Positions 1-8,050 of a DNA stretch of 35,223 bases are shown one piece after another. Made by a program: the position numbers and the translations under genes. Where the stretch lies: contig JADEWQ010000058.1 in the NCBI GenBank assembly GCA_015207585.1, forward strand, positions 1 to 35,223, given 5' to 3'. The notes under the pieces are model-generated. The model had not been told where the DNA came from, ran no database searches, and saw only the letters and a program-made list of their open reading frames with translations. Each line of letters opens with the position of its first letter. The first letter of the stretch is position 1. Source of the DNA: Pleurocapsales cyanobacterium LEGE 06147. Its GTDB lineage: Bacteria > Cyanobacteriota > Cyanobacteriia > Cyanobacteriales > Xenococcaceae.

Positions 1-66
1 TTGCTGCTGACAAGTAACAACTGTCACATTGGGAAAGTTGAGCAAACTGTCAAGATGAAAGTCCAT
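1..66 (-). CDS. Transposase N-terminus, probably ISL3-like (partial, runs off window)
   Basis: Only the first 22 codons are in the window, read leftwards from an ATG at 66. The peptide begins MDFHLDSLLNFPNVTV. The pattern LLxxPxVxV at the extreme N-terminus is what I know from ISL3-family transposases, where a Cys-rich zinc-binding domain follows; that part lies outside the window. A perfect-looking hairpin (78-109) sits 11 bases upstream of the start, and the neighbouring ORF ends inside it, as expected for an IS end inserted in or beside a gene. The family assignment rests on a short match and could be wrong. The full element cannot be seen. Confidence 0.45.
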   Translation of the reverse strand, partial: MDFHLDSLLNFPNVTVVTCQQQ

Positions 67-77
67 TTTGAATATTA

Positions 78-109
78 GGGTAAAACGTAGCGATAGCTAC
101 ATTTTACCC
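78..109. repeat. 14-bp inverted repeat (hairpin) at probable IS boundary
   Basis: The left arm GGGTAAAACGTAGC (78-91) pairs with GCTACATTTTACCC (96-109) around a GATA loop, with one mismatch. It lies between the partial transposase start (66) and the truncated ORF at 97-264, whose stop codon is inside the right arm. It may be an IS terminal or subterminal structure, or a terminator; there is no T-run to support the latter. Confidence 0.6.
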
Positions 110-264
110 CATTGTGTCGTGAGAGCCCGTTCATAATAACCAATAGCTTGTAAGCATTGGGGAACTACAGTAACTTCGCCAGACATTAGAAGTTTATTGA
201 TATTTTTTAAGGGAATTGATTCTTGAGGTTCTAAAGGTTTAGCTGTCAGATTGATGTTTAGCAT
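97..264 (-). pseudogene. Truncated 55-aa ORF, 3' end cut by IS-like junction
   Basis: An ATG at 264 opens a 55-codon frame (MLNINLTAKPLEPQESIPLK at the start) that ends at a TAG at 97-99, inside the hairpin beside the transposase. Codon use and position, last in the leftward exopolysaccharide operon, suggest the 5' end of a real gene whose remainder was displaced by the insertion. I do not recognise the family; with 55 residues no function can be given. It could instead be a genuine small gene, but the abrupt end in IS-like DNA argues for truncation. Confidence 0.4.
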
Positions 265-331
265 ATTTGTATTTCCAAACTAGATAAAATTTTGAAGTTA
301 ATAAAAATTACGCAGTTGTTTATCAATTGTT

Positions 332-1383
332 TTATTGGGGTCGAAAAAGTTGCTTAAAGAGCCACTTTCTTATGCCACCTGTTATTTCATACCTGATAGC
401 AATCGCCTGCTTCCAGAGATTTGGCAAAAGGCGATCGAAGGATTGAGATTTATTGAGTGCTGCTTCAGACCAGAATCTTGCACTGGATTGATTTGACGGC
501 TCTAGAGCAGCGATAAATTGCTCGCGGATTTGTTCGACTCCTGCGATCGCGCGATCGCGACATTCTTTTGCTTTTGCTTTTGCTTCTTCTGTGAGACAGT
601 ACTCAAAAGCTTTTGCCAACATCTCATCTGAGAGGTTATCAACAGAGAAGACATTCGACCAACCAATTGTTTTTGCTTGACGTGAAACCTTGGCTCCTCC
701 AGCAATTGCATCTATGGCAATTACAGGAACTCCATTCTTGAGAGCAAGTACGGTACCGTGTAAGCGTGTGGTTATAACAACATCCATACAAGCAATGAGC
801 GATTCCACCTCAGCTGCATTACGAAGATTGGTTGTGTTAGGGTCTAAACCCGTATCAATGGTCACTGCTACCATTTTTCGCGAAACAATGAGTCGATTAA
901 TAGCCTCATTTGCAACTTGATGCTTGCCTTTATTACCATTATTACCATACTCGTCTTGTGGATGAACTAAGAAATACCCACAACAGGTACTTTTGGTTGG
1001 CGAGAAAGGAAGGAAATGTCTGGGTGTGAACCAACAGAACTATCTCTCTCTATCAGTACATCGAAGGGATTCCAAACATTAAGTGGCTCGATCATCGATA
1101 AATCGAGACCGATGAGACGACAGGAATTAAAACGCTTTAAAAAATCATTAGTGATTTTGTTTAGAGGAAACGGACCACAAACAAAGACCAGGTGTGAATA
1201 ACTGGCGGGATCGACTATACGCCAATCCACTCCTCCACTAAAGATTGGCAGAAGCGCAACATCATACTGATAACCAGCCTGTTCAATCCACTGACAAGCA
1301 AGATCTCGTGCCATCATATCACCAGCAGTAACGTTGCAGTCTTCAAGACTAAACCAACCAACTACAAGAATTTTTATATTCAT
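332..1383 (-). pseudogene. Polysaccharide pyruvyl transferase family, split by one frameshift
   Basis: Two frames together make one protein of about 350 aa, the usual size of the family. The N-terminal part (1383 to 967, 138 aa) ends in VPVVGIS. The C-terminal part is open from about 975 down to 332 and continues FLVHPQDEYG and onward, with the family-like segments DVVITTRLHG and GVPVIAID. Joining them needs a single-base change around 968-980: one extra base would let GIS run on into LVHPQDEYG. Such enzymes transfer pyruvate from PEP onto sugars of exopolysaccharide or cell-wall polymers. It follows the flippase in the leftward operon (62-base gap). Either the strain lost this modification or this is a sequencing error. 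The C-terminal half has its own ATG at 874, but a separately working half is unlikely. Confidence 0.75.
543..558. repeat. Two abutting HIP1 octamers
   Basis: GCGATCGC occurs at 543-550 and again at 551-558. HIP1 (highly iterated palindrome) is a hallmark of many cyanobacterial genomes. Single copies occur elsewhere in the window, for example 6152-6159, 24549-24556, 26201-26208 and 27185-27192. The pair lies within coding sequence of the pyruvyl transferase. Confidence 0.8.
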
Positions 1384-1445
1384 AATTATGAGCTTTAACT
1401 TAATTTAAATTAGTAGAATTTTAATGTCTAAAATTTAATATTTCG

Positions 1446-2714
1446 TCAACATTTTTGGACAAATACCTGCCGAAAAGCCCAGATACTAAAAATAGGTAAA
1501 ATTATTGCATGAGATAATAAAACTGCTGCTGCTACCCAATAAATTCCTCGTTGAACTACAGTTAAAATTGACACTACAAAAATAATTGTAAAAATCATAT
1601 CCAAATAAAGAGTAAGATGAGTTTTATTAACACTATTTAAAAGTATAGATGCGGTCCAAGAAAAAGTTCGAGGAATTACGGAAAGACAAATCATCATTAA
1701 AATTGGTACTGCAGAAATCCATTTTTTTCCAAAAATAATTGGTACATAGAAAGGAGCTAAACTAGACTGAAGTAGCACTAAAGGAATTAGAATCAAAGCA
1801 ATAGATTTTAAGCTATTGTAATATTGTTTTTTAAGTTTAATTCGATCTTCTCTTGCTTCACAAAGATGAGGGAATAAAGCTGAAGTAAAAGCATAAACAA
1901 CATTAGTAGTAATACCTGAACCAGCATTAAAAGCAAAAAAGTAAATTCCTAACGCTTCAACTCCGAGAAATTTACCCACAAGTAAATAATCAATATTCAT
2001 TCTTAACTTATTCAAAATTTCTACTCCAAGCAAATTTTTGCCAAAATTGGCAATTTCTCGCCAACCTTCAAGAGTAAATTTTTGTGGTGGTCGCCAAGAA
2101 CAATATTTCCAAGTAATAAAAATCCAGATAATTGGAGATAAAACCATTGGCCAAACTATTGACCAAATTCCCCAGCCAAGAAGAGCAAAAACAACTATAA
2201 GCAAATTACTAAAAGAAGTTTGGCTTGCATTACAAATAGCCGTAACTTTAAACCTGTTTTCTCTTTCGATGATAGCAGAATTAATCATAAATAAAGGAAA
2301 AAATAAATAGACCAAAGCTGATATACAAAGAGGAAAAATTAATTCATTATTATTATAAAAATAAGCAATAATAAAAGCAGCTAAACATTGAAAGATAAAA
2401 AGACTAATACACAAAAACCAATTTAGCCAATAAGAAGTATTGCAAATCGTGCTTAAATGTTTTTTTTCAGCTTGGATAATTTTTGCACTAATACCATGTT
2501 TAAAGGTAAAAACAAGAGCGATTTCAAAAGTGGTGTAAATAATTGCCATTAAACCATAATCTTCCGTACTAAAAACGCGAGCTAAAGTAATAGTCGTACC
2601 TAAACGGAAAATACGGTTAAATAATTCTGCTATTCCAAGCCAGCCAACATTACGAAGATACCTACTAAAAAATATTTTTTTAAACTTATCTATTTTAGAT
2701 TGACAATTAATCAT
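1446..2714 (-). CDS. Wzx-like oligosaccharide flippase
   Basis: This 422-aa protein consists almost wholly of hydrophobic helices separated by short charged loops, with about 12 predicted membrane spans. The opening FSRYLRNVGWLGIAELFNRI is typical of the polysaccharide-flippase branch of the MATE/MOP superfamily. It should move the lipid-linked repeat unit across the plasma membrane for periplasmic polymerisation. It sits between a GT2 gene (64 bases upstream) and the broken pyruvyl transferase, and belongs to the same operon as a Wzy-like polymerase and a chain-length co-polymerase, so a Wzx/Wzy route is the natural reading. A second, unrelated flippase lies at 25865-27382, so the two clusters probably export different glycans. 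Substrate is unknown. Confidence 0.85.
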   Translation of the reverse strand: MINCQSKIDKFKKIFFSRYLRNVGWLGIAELFNRIFRLGTTITLARVFSTEDYGLMAIIYTTFEIALVFTFKHGISAKIIQAEKKHLSTICNTSYWLNWFLCISLFIFQCLAAFIIAYFYNNNELIFPLCISALVYLFFPLFMINSAIIERENRFKVTAICNASQTSFSNLLIVVFALLGWGIWSIVWPMVLSPIIWIFITWKYCSWRPPQKFTLEGWREIANFGKNLLGVEILNKLRMNIDYLLVGKFLGVEALGIYFFAFNAGSGITTNVVYAFTSALFPHLCEAREDRIKLKKQYYNSLKSIALILIPLVLLQSSLAPFYVPIIFGKKWISAVPILMMICLSVIPRTFSWTASILLNSVNKTHLTLYLDMIFTIIFVVSILTVVQRGIYWVAAAVLLSHAIILPIFSIWAFRQVFVQKC

Positions 2715-2778
2715 TCAGTTAATGTATATTCTTCAAATATTATATTTTGAGTTGAAAAGATAGTTAAAAATAAAATTA

Positions 2779-3756
2779 TTATCGAGGATCTTTAACTAAA
2801 AAAGGTCTTTTAAGCAAAGGAATTAAATCCTTGATAATATTAGCTGGCAATACTTGTTTTAATAAAAACTTAATTAATAATATTTGAGTATTTTTCTCCA
2901 ATAAAATAGGAGGATAAAGACGAATAGCTTGCCAAAATCTCTCTCTAACTTTTGCAATATCTTTAAAACTAGAACTACTATTGAGATATAGCCCTCCACA
3001 GTAGCGATAAAAGTTAGCTAGACTTCTGTTTTTTTGTTGTTGAAAATTAATAGAAGCAGTTTGATAAGCTCTATTGAGAACAAGCATACCTGCTGCTTCC
3101 ATGATGGATGCTTGAGAAGTCATAGTTCCTGGCGTTTTACGGTAAAGAATTTGTGCTTCGGGAACGAGAATAAAATGCCATTTAGCTGCCAGTCGTAAAT
3201 AATAATCCCAATCCTCACACGATTTAAGAGTTGGTTCAAATTCTCCTACAGACTCAATTGCTTCTCGCCGTGCCAAAATATTTGAACCATTACCAATAAA
3301 ATTTTCTAATAATAATTCAGAATAAATATTTCCTGTAAAAGTAGCTTTTTTGCCCGGAACAAAAGAAATATTATCTGGATTATCTAGAGATTCAACCATG
3401 CAAACAATCCAGCTATACGCCACTCCTGCTTCTGGATTTTGTTGTAAGGCTAATAATTGTTTTTCTAGCTTATCTTTCGTCCATAAATCATCCGCATCAA
3501 TAAAAGAAATATAATCTCCAGTAGCACGAGATATACCCCGATTGCGAGCTACTGGCAGTCCGCCATTCTCGTAAGAAAAAATTTTTGTACAATTATCTTG
3601 AATACTCCGAACTAATTCTAAAGTTTTATCTTGGGAACCATCATTAATGACGATGATTTCAAAATCCTGAAAAGTTTGCTGCTGAACAGATTGGATTGTT
3701 TCTATAATTGTGCGTTCAGCATTGTAGGCAGGAATGATAACAGAAATTTGAGGCAT
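2779..3756 (-). CDS. GT2 glycosyltransferase (paralogue of neighbour at 3800-4771)
   Basis: A 325-aa GT-A fold enzyme. It opens with MPQISVIIPAYNAERTI, has INDGS near residues 37-41 (nucleotide binding) and DADD at 87-90 (metal-binding DXD), then an acceptor-side segment with a CEDWDYYLRLA motif. It should add one sugar to the lipid-linked repeat unit at the cytoplasmic face; donor and acceptor cannot be read from sequence. The first 100 residues align without gaps to the next gene upstream, including the shared stretch around DADDLW..KLEKQ, so the two arose by tandem duplication. There is a 43-base gap to that gene, consistent with one operon. Confidence 0.9.
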   Translation of the reverse strand: MPQISVIIPAYNAERTIIETIQSVQQQTFQDFEIIVINDGSQDKTLELVRSIQDNCTKIFSYENGGLPVARNRGISRATGDYISFIDADDLWTKDKLEKQLLALQQNPEAGVAYSWIVCMVESLDNPDNISFVPGKKATFTGNIYSELLLENFIGNGSNILARREAIESVGEFEPTLKSCEDWDYYLRLAAKWHFILVPEAQILYRKTPGTMTSQASIMEAAGMLVLNRAYQTASINFQQQKNRSLANFYRYCGGLYLNSSSSFKDIAKVRERFWQAIRLYPPILLEKNTQILLIKFLLKQVLPANIIKDLIPLLKRPFLVKDPR

Positions 3757-3799
3757 ACTCTAAACTGCTAAATTTATAAATTTTCAAGCTAGTAAGATA

Positions 3800-4771
3800 T
3801 CATCGTGCAAGTGCCACTGTGCGGCGACGCAAAGTATAAAGTAAAGACAAAAATTGGTCGTAACCATTAGGACCAAACCAACGCATAATAGAGATCGCCA
3901 CACATAAGCGAAAATTTTCTTTAGAAAAACGTAACCCTGCATAGTTTTTTAGAGCTTGACTGCGATAATAGGCAGCTTTTTGATAATCGCGATCGCAACT
4001 TTGCAAAGCTTTCCAGGCAAGACAAAAGTAGGCAAAGCCATAACTTCGTCCCTTTAGATAAAGCAACTCAGGTGGTGCGCTAACAAAAGTTTTTTCAATA
4101 ACTAAGCGGAAACTTTGTTCTACTACTTCCCAATTTTTGGAAGCACTTGATAGGCGTTGCCGATAGTAAACAAGAGGTTCTTTGATAACTTTGAAAGGAT
4201 ATTGAGCAGCAATTCGCAGCCACATATCCCAGTCTTCGCCTACATTAAAAGAGCTTAAATTTTCATCGAATAATCCTACAGTTACCAAGCAGGAACTGCG
4301 TACCATAGCAACGCTGCCACATTCAACCAGATTACGCTCAACAAGCTTTTTCCAAACATAACCCTCTGCCTGAGTTTGGACGACTCTGCCTGTAGATTCT
4401 CCTTTTTCGTCAATGTAGGCTACCCAAGTGTATACTAAACCAACTTCTGGATTTTGTTCTAAAACTTGCACTTGTTTTTCTAGCTTGGTTGGTTCCCATA
4501 GATCGTCAGCATCGAGAAATGCGAGATACTTTCCTTTAGCATGTTTAATGCCTGTGTTTCTTGCTGCTGCCAAACCCTGATTTTTTTGACAGATAAGTTT
4601 GACGCGCGCATCGGCAATCTGAGCTACCCATTTTTCTGTTTCATCTGTGCTGCCGTCATTAATAACTATTACTTCAAAATCATCAAAAGTTTGATTTAAA
4701 ATACTATCTATGGTTTTTGGCAAATAACGCAGAGCATTATAAGCAGGAATGATCGCTGAAACTTTCGGCAT
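3800..4771 (-). CDS. GT2 glycosyltransferase
   Basis: A 323-aa family-2 glycosyltransferase: PKVSAIIPAYNALRYLPKT at the start, INDGSTDE at residues 37-44, DADDLW at 87-92 (DXD-type metal site) and GEDWDMWLRIAA further on. It probably acts on the undecaprenyl-linked repeat unit of the exopolysaccharide. Its start overlaps the 3' end of the polymerase gene by 35 bases (4737-4771), so translation is probably coupled. It is close kin to the following gene at 2779-3756. Sugar specificity cannot be predicted. Confidence 0.9.
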   Translation of the reverse strand: MPKVSAIIPAYNALRYLPKTIDSILNQTFDDFEVIVINDGSTDETEKWVAQIADARVKLICQKNQGLAAARNTGIKHAKGKYLAFLDADDLWEPTKLEKQVQVLEQNPEVGLVYTWVAYIDEKGESTGRVVQTQAEGYVWKKLVERNLVECGSVAMVRSSCLVTVGLFDENLSSFNVGEDWDMWLRIAAQYPFKVIKEPLVYYRQRLSSASKNWEVVEQSFRLVIEKTFVSAPPELLYLKGRSYGFAYFCLAWKALQSCDRDYQKAAYYRSQALKNYAGLRFSKENFRLCVAISIMRWFGPNGYDQFLSLLYTLRRRTVALAR

Positions 4772-6053
4772 ATTTACAAACTCCTAAATTCTCTTTATAA
4801 GCTATTCCAAGTATTACTAAACCTGGCCATAATATATAAGCAAGACTATCTATATTTTCAGCAAACGAGAAGAAGAAAATGACTAAAAATATACTTAATC
4901 CAACCTTTGCTATCTGATTGGTTTGTGCTTTAATCAACAAATCAATAAAACTCCAAGACATAGCTATAGCCAGAGCCATACATCCAACTAATCCGTGAGT
5001 AAATAAAAGACCAAACCAAGTATGATGAGTGCCGATAGGCATATAGCCTAAAGATGCCGGTCCTCTGGGATCGTTTAGTCCGTGTCCCCATATAGGAGCT
5101 TCTTTCCACCAACGCTCTATGGCCATACGAGCCAAAGCAGCTCTTACCTTTGAAGAACCAGAACGAAATTTATAAAAATTTTCTTTAAAAGTTTCGATTA
5201 AGTTAAGTAGGTTTGGAGCAAATATTCCTCCTATAAAACTCACTAATCCCGACGTAAACTGTATCCAAGGATTCAAAAAGTTAGTCAAAAACCAAACTAA
5301 TCCTAGACTTAAAGGAAGAGATAAGATAGATAATCTAGATAGTGAAGATACGATCATAACAATAGAGCCAATCATACCAATCAATCTCCATTTTTTTTCA
5401 GGTTCTTGATTGACAAGTAAAAAATACATATTACCAACCAGACCTAAAGCAGGAGGCCAAGGTGCGAATAATTGTAAGCGAGTATTATTTTCGTAGTCAC
5501 TTACACTGCCAAAAATATTTACCTTATAATAATATTCAGAGCCTCCACCTAAAGCTTCTAAGGGAGAAATATAGCTAAGCTCATCAAGGTTTAATATACT
5601 AATAGCTAAACCTCCAATTCCTGCCAGAATTAAGCTTTGTAAACAGAGAACGCATGCAGCTCGATAAATTAATTCTGGTCTGATATTTAGATTACCAACT
5701 AAAGGAAATAAAGCTAAAAGAGTCCATGTTCTTAACCACCAATTAAAAGAAGATTTAGCAATTTGTAACGTACCCAAATTAAAATCTAAATGTCCTATAA
5801 TTAAAGCAATTTCTATAATTAAAATCGATATAATCCATACCCAAACTGCCGGAGAAATAGTAATTTTTTTTTCTGGAGTAGTTTTTTCTGTTTGATTCCA
5901 CCATTGTATTAATAAATAATAAGTTAAAAACCAACCTAAAAGCGGAGCAAAAACATATTGTGCTCCTAGATAATAAATTCCATAAGTGCCAAGAATGTAA
6001 TACCAAACCAAAGTTTCTGGCAGATTTTGAGGCTTTATTGAAGTTCTGCTCAT
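4737..6053 (-). CDS. Wzy/O-antigen-ligase-like polysaccharide polymerase
   Basis: A 438-aa polytopic membrane protein with about 10-12 hydrophobic segments. Toward the C-terminus it carries the large-loop signature of O-antigen ligase/polymerase proteins, IWGHGLNDPRGPASLGY followed by GTHHTWFGLLFTHGLVG. It probably polymerises flipped repeat units in the periplasm. Its ATG overlaps the stop of the receiver-Wzz fusion (ATGA at 6050-6053), so polymerase and co-polymerase are translationally coupled, which fits a physical partnership. Ligase rather than polymerase activity cannot be excluded, but no separate polymerase is present in the cluster. Confidence 0.8.
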   Translation of the reverse strand: MSRTSIKPQNLPETLVWYYILGTYGIYYLGAQYVFAPLLGWFLTYYLLIQWWNQTEKTTPEKKITISPAVWVWIISILIIEIALIIGHLDFNLGTLQIAKSSFNWWLRTWTLLALFPLVGNLNIRPELIYRAACVLCLQSLILAGIGGLAISILNLDELSYISPLEALGGGSEYYYKVNIFGSVSDYENNTRLQLFAPWPPALGLVGNMYFLLVNQEPEKKWRLIGMIGSIVMIVSSLSRLSILSLPLSLGLVWFLTNFLNPWIQFTSGLVSFIGGIFAPNLLNLIETFKENFYKFRSGSSKVRAALARMAIERWWKEAPIWGHGLNDPRGPASLGYMPIGTHHTWFGLLFTHGLVGCMALAIAMSWSFIDLLIKAQTNQIAKVGLSIFLVIFFFSFAENIDSLAYILWPGLVILGIAYKENLGVCKYAESFSDHSCL

Positions 6054-8050
6054 TTTTTGTTGAAGACTGAATTTGAATTATTAGTAGGATTGAAGCTCGG
6101 GAGCAGATTTAGTTCGATCTGTTTCTCTTCTTTTTTTGCTTGCTGATTTCGGCGATCGCGCCACCAGAGCGAAAATAATCCTGTCCCTAAGAAAAAAGAA
6201 CTCATAGAGGAACCCAGAAGCACAAATTTAGTCTTCGGACTGCTAGGTTCGTCTGGAATATTAGGCTCGGTTACCATTTGAATCCGGGGATAAGAGGCAA
6301 AAATATCTGATTTACTTAAATCTAGTTTGGTCATGGTAGAAGAAAAGACTGCTTCTGCAATTTGGACATCGCGGTTAAGATTGGCTAGAGTTGACTCCTG
6401 AGGAGATAAACTTGACAGTCTATTTTCTAAATTCTTAATTTGTCGCTCTAATTCTTGAGCTTGATTTTGAAGACCTTTTTGTTGTGTTTGTAGTGAGACT
6501 AATTCTTGCAATAAACTTGCTCTATTTGAATTAAATGAATTATCATTATTGAGGCTTAATTGTTCTAAAAGAGCCTGAGAAAAAGGTTTTTTTAATAAAG
6601 TTTGACCTCGTCGCAAAAGTGCAGTTTGAGCTTCATCTTTTTCTGCTTGTTTAGCAATTACTGCCGGATTAGCTGGTGAAAACTTTGATTCTAGATTTAC
6701 CAACTCGGCATTTATTCGGCTGTAATCAGTAGAATATTGCTGAAATAGTGGATCCGATTGAAGCACAAAAGCGTCAGCAGCTTCTTGAACCGATAAACCT
6801 AAATTGATTGACAGCTCTTTTGAACTGGCAGTTATTTGCTGTAGTTGTGCCAAAGTTTCGGCTTTCTGACGTCGCAAGTCTTCAATATTGGTTGATAGAT
6901 TTTGCAATTGTTCTCTAGAACTGACAGGTGCACGAGCTTTATACTCAGACAAACGTTTATGAGCTTCTTGCAACTGTCGTTTTGATGAGTCGAGAGTTGC
7001 TTGCAACTGCCAGTCTTGTTGACCCATTTCTTGTTCTCTAAGTTGATTTAGTCTCGCGTCCAAAGCATTTTGGAAAGCTAAGGCTTTTTCATAAGCTTCT
7101 TGGGGAGTCTTTCCATCAATCGCGAACTCCATCAAGGTGGTATTATCCACAATTTTGATTCGAGGCTTTCCCAATTTTTTGACTGGAATATTGAGATGAC
7201 TCGCTGCTGCTTCTCTAACTTCTTTCGTCTCAACAAGAAATTTGTAGTTTTCTCTGGGATCGGAAACTTGACTGTTGCTGAAGGGAGAATCGCTTTGAGA
7301 ATAAGCATTGCCAATTTCTGGTAAATTGACATTGGTAGAGTTTTTACCTGTCGGAAGGCCAATTGCCCATTCGCTTTTATAGGTAGGAGCTTTAAATTTT
7401 AGATAGGCTAAAGCTGCAGTCCATAGTAAAGTATTTCCAATCAGCCATATTGCCAAATAAGATTGCCAACTCCTATTAGAGGGATAGGAAGATTTGTTTT
7501 TTAGAGGCTGGAGCTTTGAGGCTCTTATCCCTAAATCCTCTATATCTATTTCGGATGATGTGGATAATAGTTGTTTTTGAAGTTCGCTAGGTTGGCTAAT
7601 GTTTATTTGTGACAAATTGGAATTAGATTTTGGTACTTGAGACAGTACTTTGCCTAATAGTCCAGGTCCAATTTGAGCATAGCCTCTATACACCGATCTA
7701 ATCGCTTCTTTCAATTCAGAAGCTGGCGTATTTTTGAGTAAATATCCCATCGCTCCTGCACGCAAGGATTTAGAGACATACTCATCACTGTCAGAACAGC
7801 TTAATACAATAATTTTCGTGCCTATATAGTTTTGACAAATAATTTCAGTAGTTTTTACTCCATCGATTCCTGGCATTTCCATATCGATCAGCACTACATC
7901 AGGCTGTAGTAATGCAACTTGCTCAATCCCGCTTTGACCATCTTTAGCAGTTCCCACTACTACTAAATCTGGTTCTGACTCTAAAATTGCTTTGAGTCCT
8001 TCTCGAATTGTTTTCTGATCGTCAACTACCAAAATATGTATCATTTCCAA
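6050..8050 (-). CDS. Response-regulator receiver fused to Wzz/GumC-type polysaccharide co-polymerase
   Basis: A 666-aa protein with two parts. Residues 3-123 are a NarL/FixJ-type receiver domain with all key residues: acidic pair D10-D11, phospho-acceptor D56 (in LIDMEMPGIDG), S84 and K106. In place of a HTH there is a linker (about 125-195), a membrane span (about 198-217), a long periplasmic region with heptad-like coiled coil (roughly 330-595), a Pro-rich PNIPDEPSSPKTK segment at 596-608 and a second span (about 610-630). That second part is the layout of polysaccharide co-polymerases that set chain length. No BY-kinase domain follows. The gene overlaps the upstream GT2 by 29 bases and the downstream polymerase by an ATGA. 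Phosphorylation probably modulates chain length or export. No histidine kinase is encoded nearby. An internal ATG at codon 3 is an alternative start. Confidence 0.88.
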   Translation of the reverse strand: MEMIHILVVDDQKTIREGLKAILESEPDLVVVGTAKDGQSGIEQVALLQPDVVLIDMEMPGIDGVKTTEIICQNYIGTKIIVLSCSDSDEYVSKSLRAGAMGYLLKNTPASELKEAIRSVYRGYAQIGPGLLGKVLSQVPKSNSNLSQINISQPSELQKQLLSTSSEIDIEDLGIRASKLQPLKNKSSYPSNRSWQSYLAIWLIGNTLLWTAALAYLKFKAPTYKSEWAIGLPTGKNSTNVNLPEIGNAYSQSDSPFSNSQVSDPRENYKFLVETKEVREAAASHLNIPVKKLGKPRIKIVDNTTLMEFAIDGKTPQEAYEKALAFQNALDARLNQLREQEMGQQDWQLQATLDSSKRQLQEAHKRLSEYKARAPVSSREQLQNLSTNIEDLRRQKAETLAQLQQITASSKELSINLGLSVQEAADAFVLQSDPLFQQYSTDYSRINAELVNLESKFSPANPAVIAKQAEKDEAQTALLRRGQTLLKKPFSQALLEQLSLNNDNSFNSNRASLLQELVSLQTQQKGLQNQAQELERQIKNLENRLSSLSPQESTLANLNRDVQIAEAVFSSTMTKLDLSKSDIFASYPRIQMVTEPNIPDEPSSPKTKFVLLGSSMSSFFLGTGLFSLWWRDRRNQQAKKEEKQIELNLLPSFNPTNNSNSVFNKK

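Noticed and set aside
7100-7362. Short ORFs on both strands inside the receiver-Wzz gene
   Set aside because: Shadows of a well-supported 666-codon gene.
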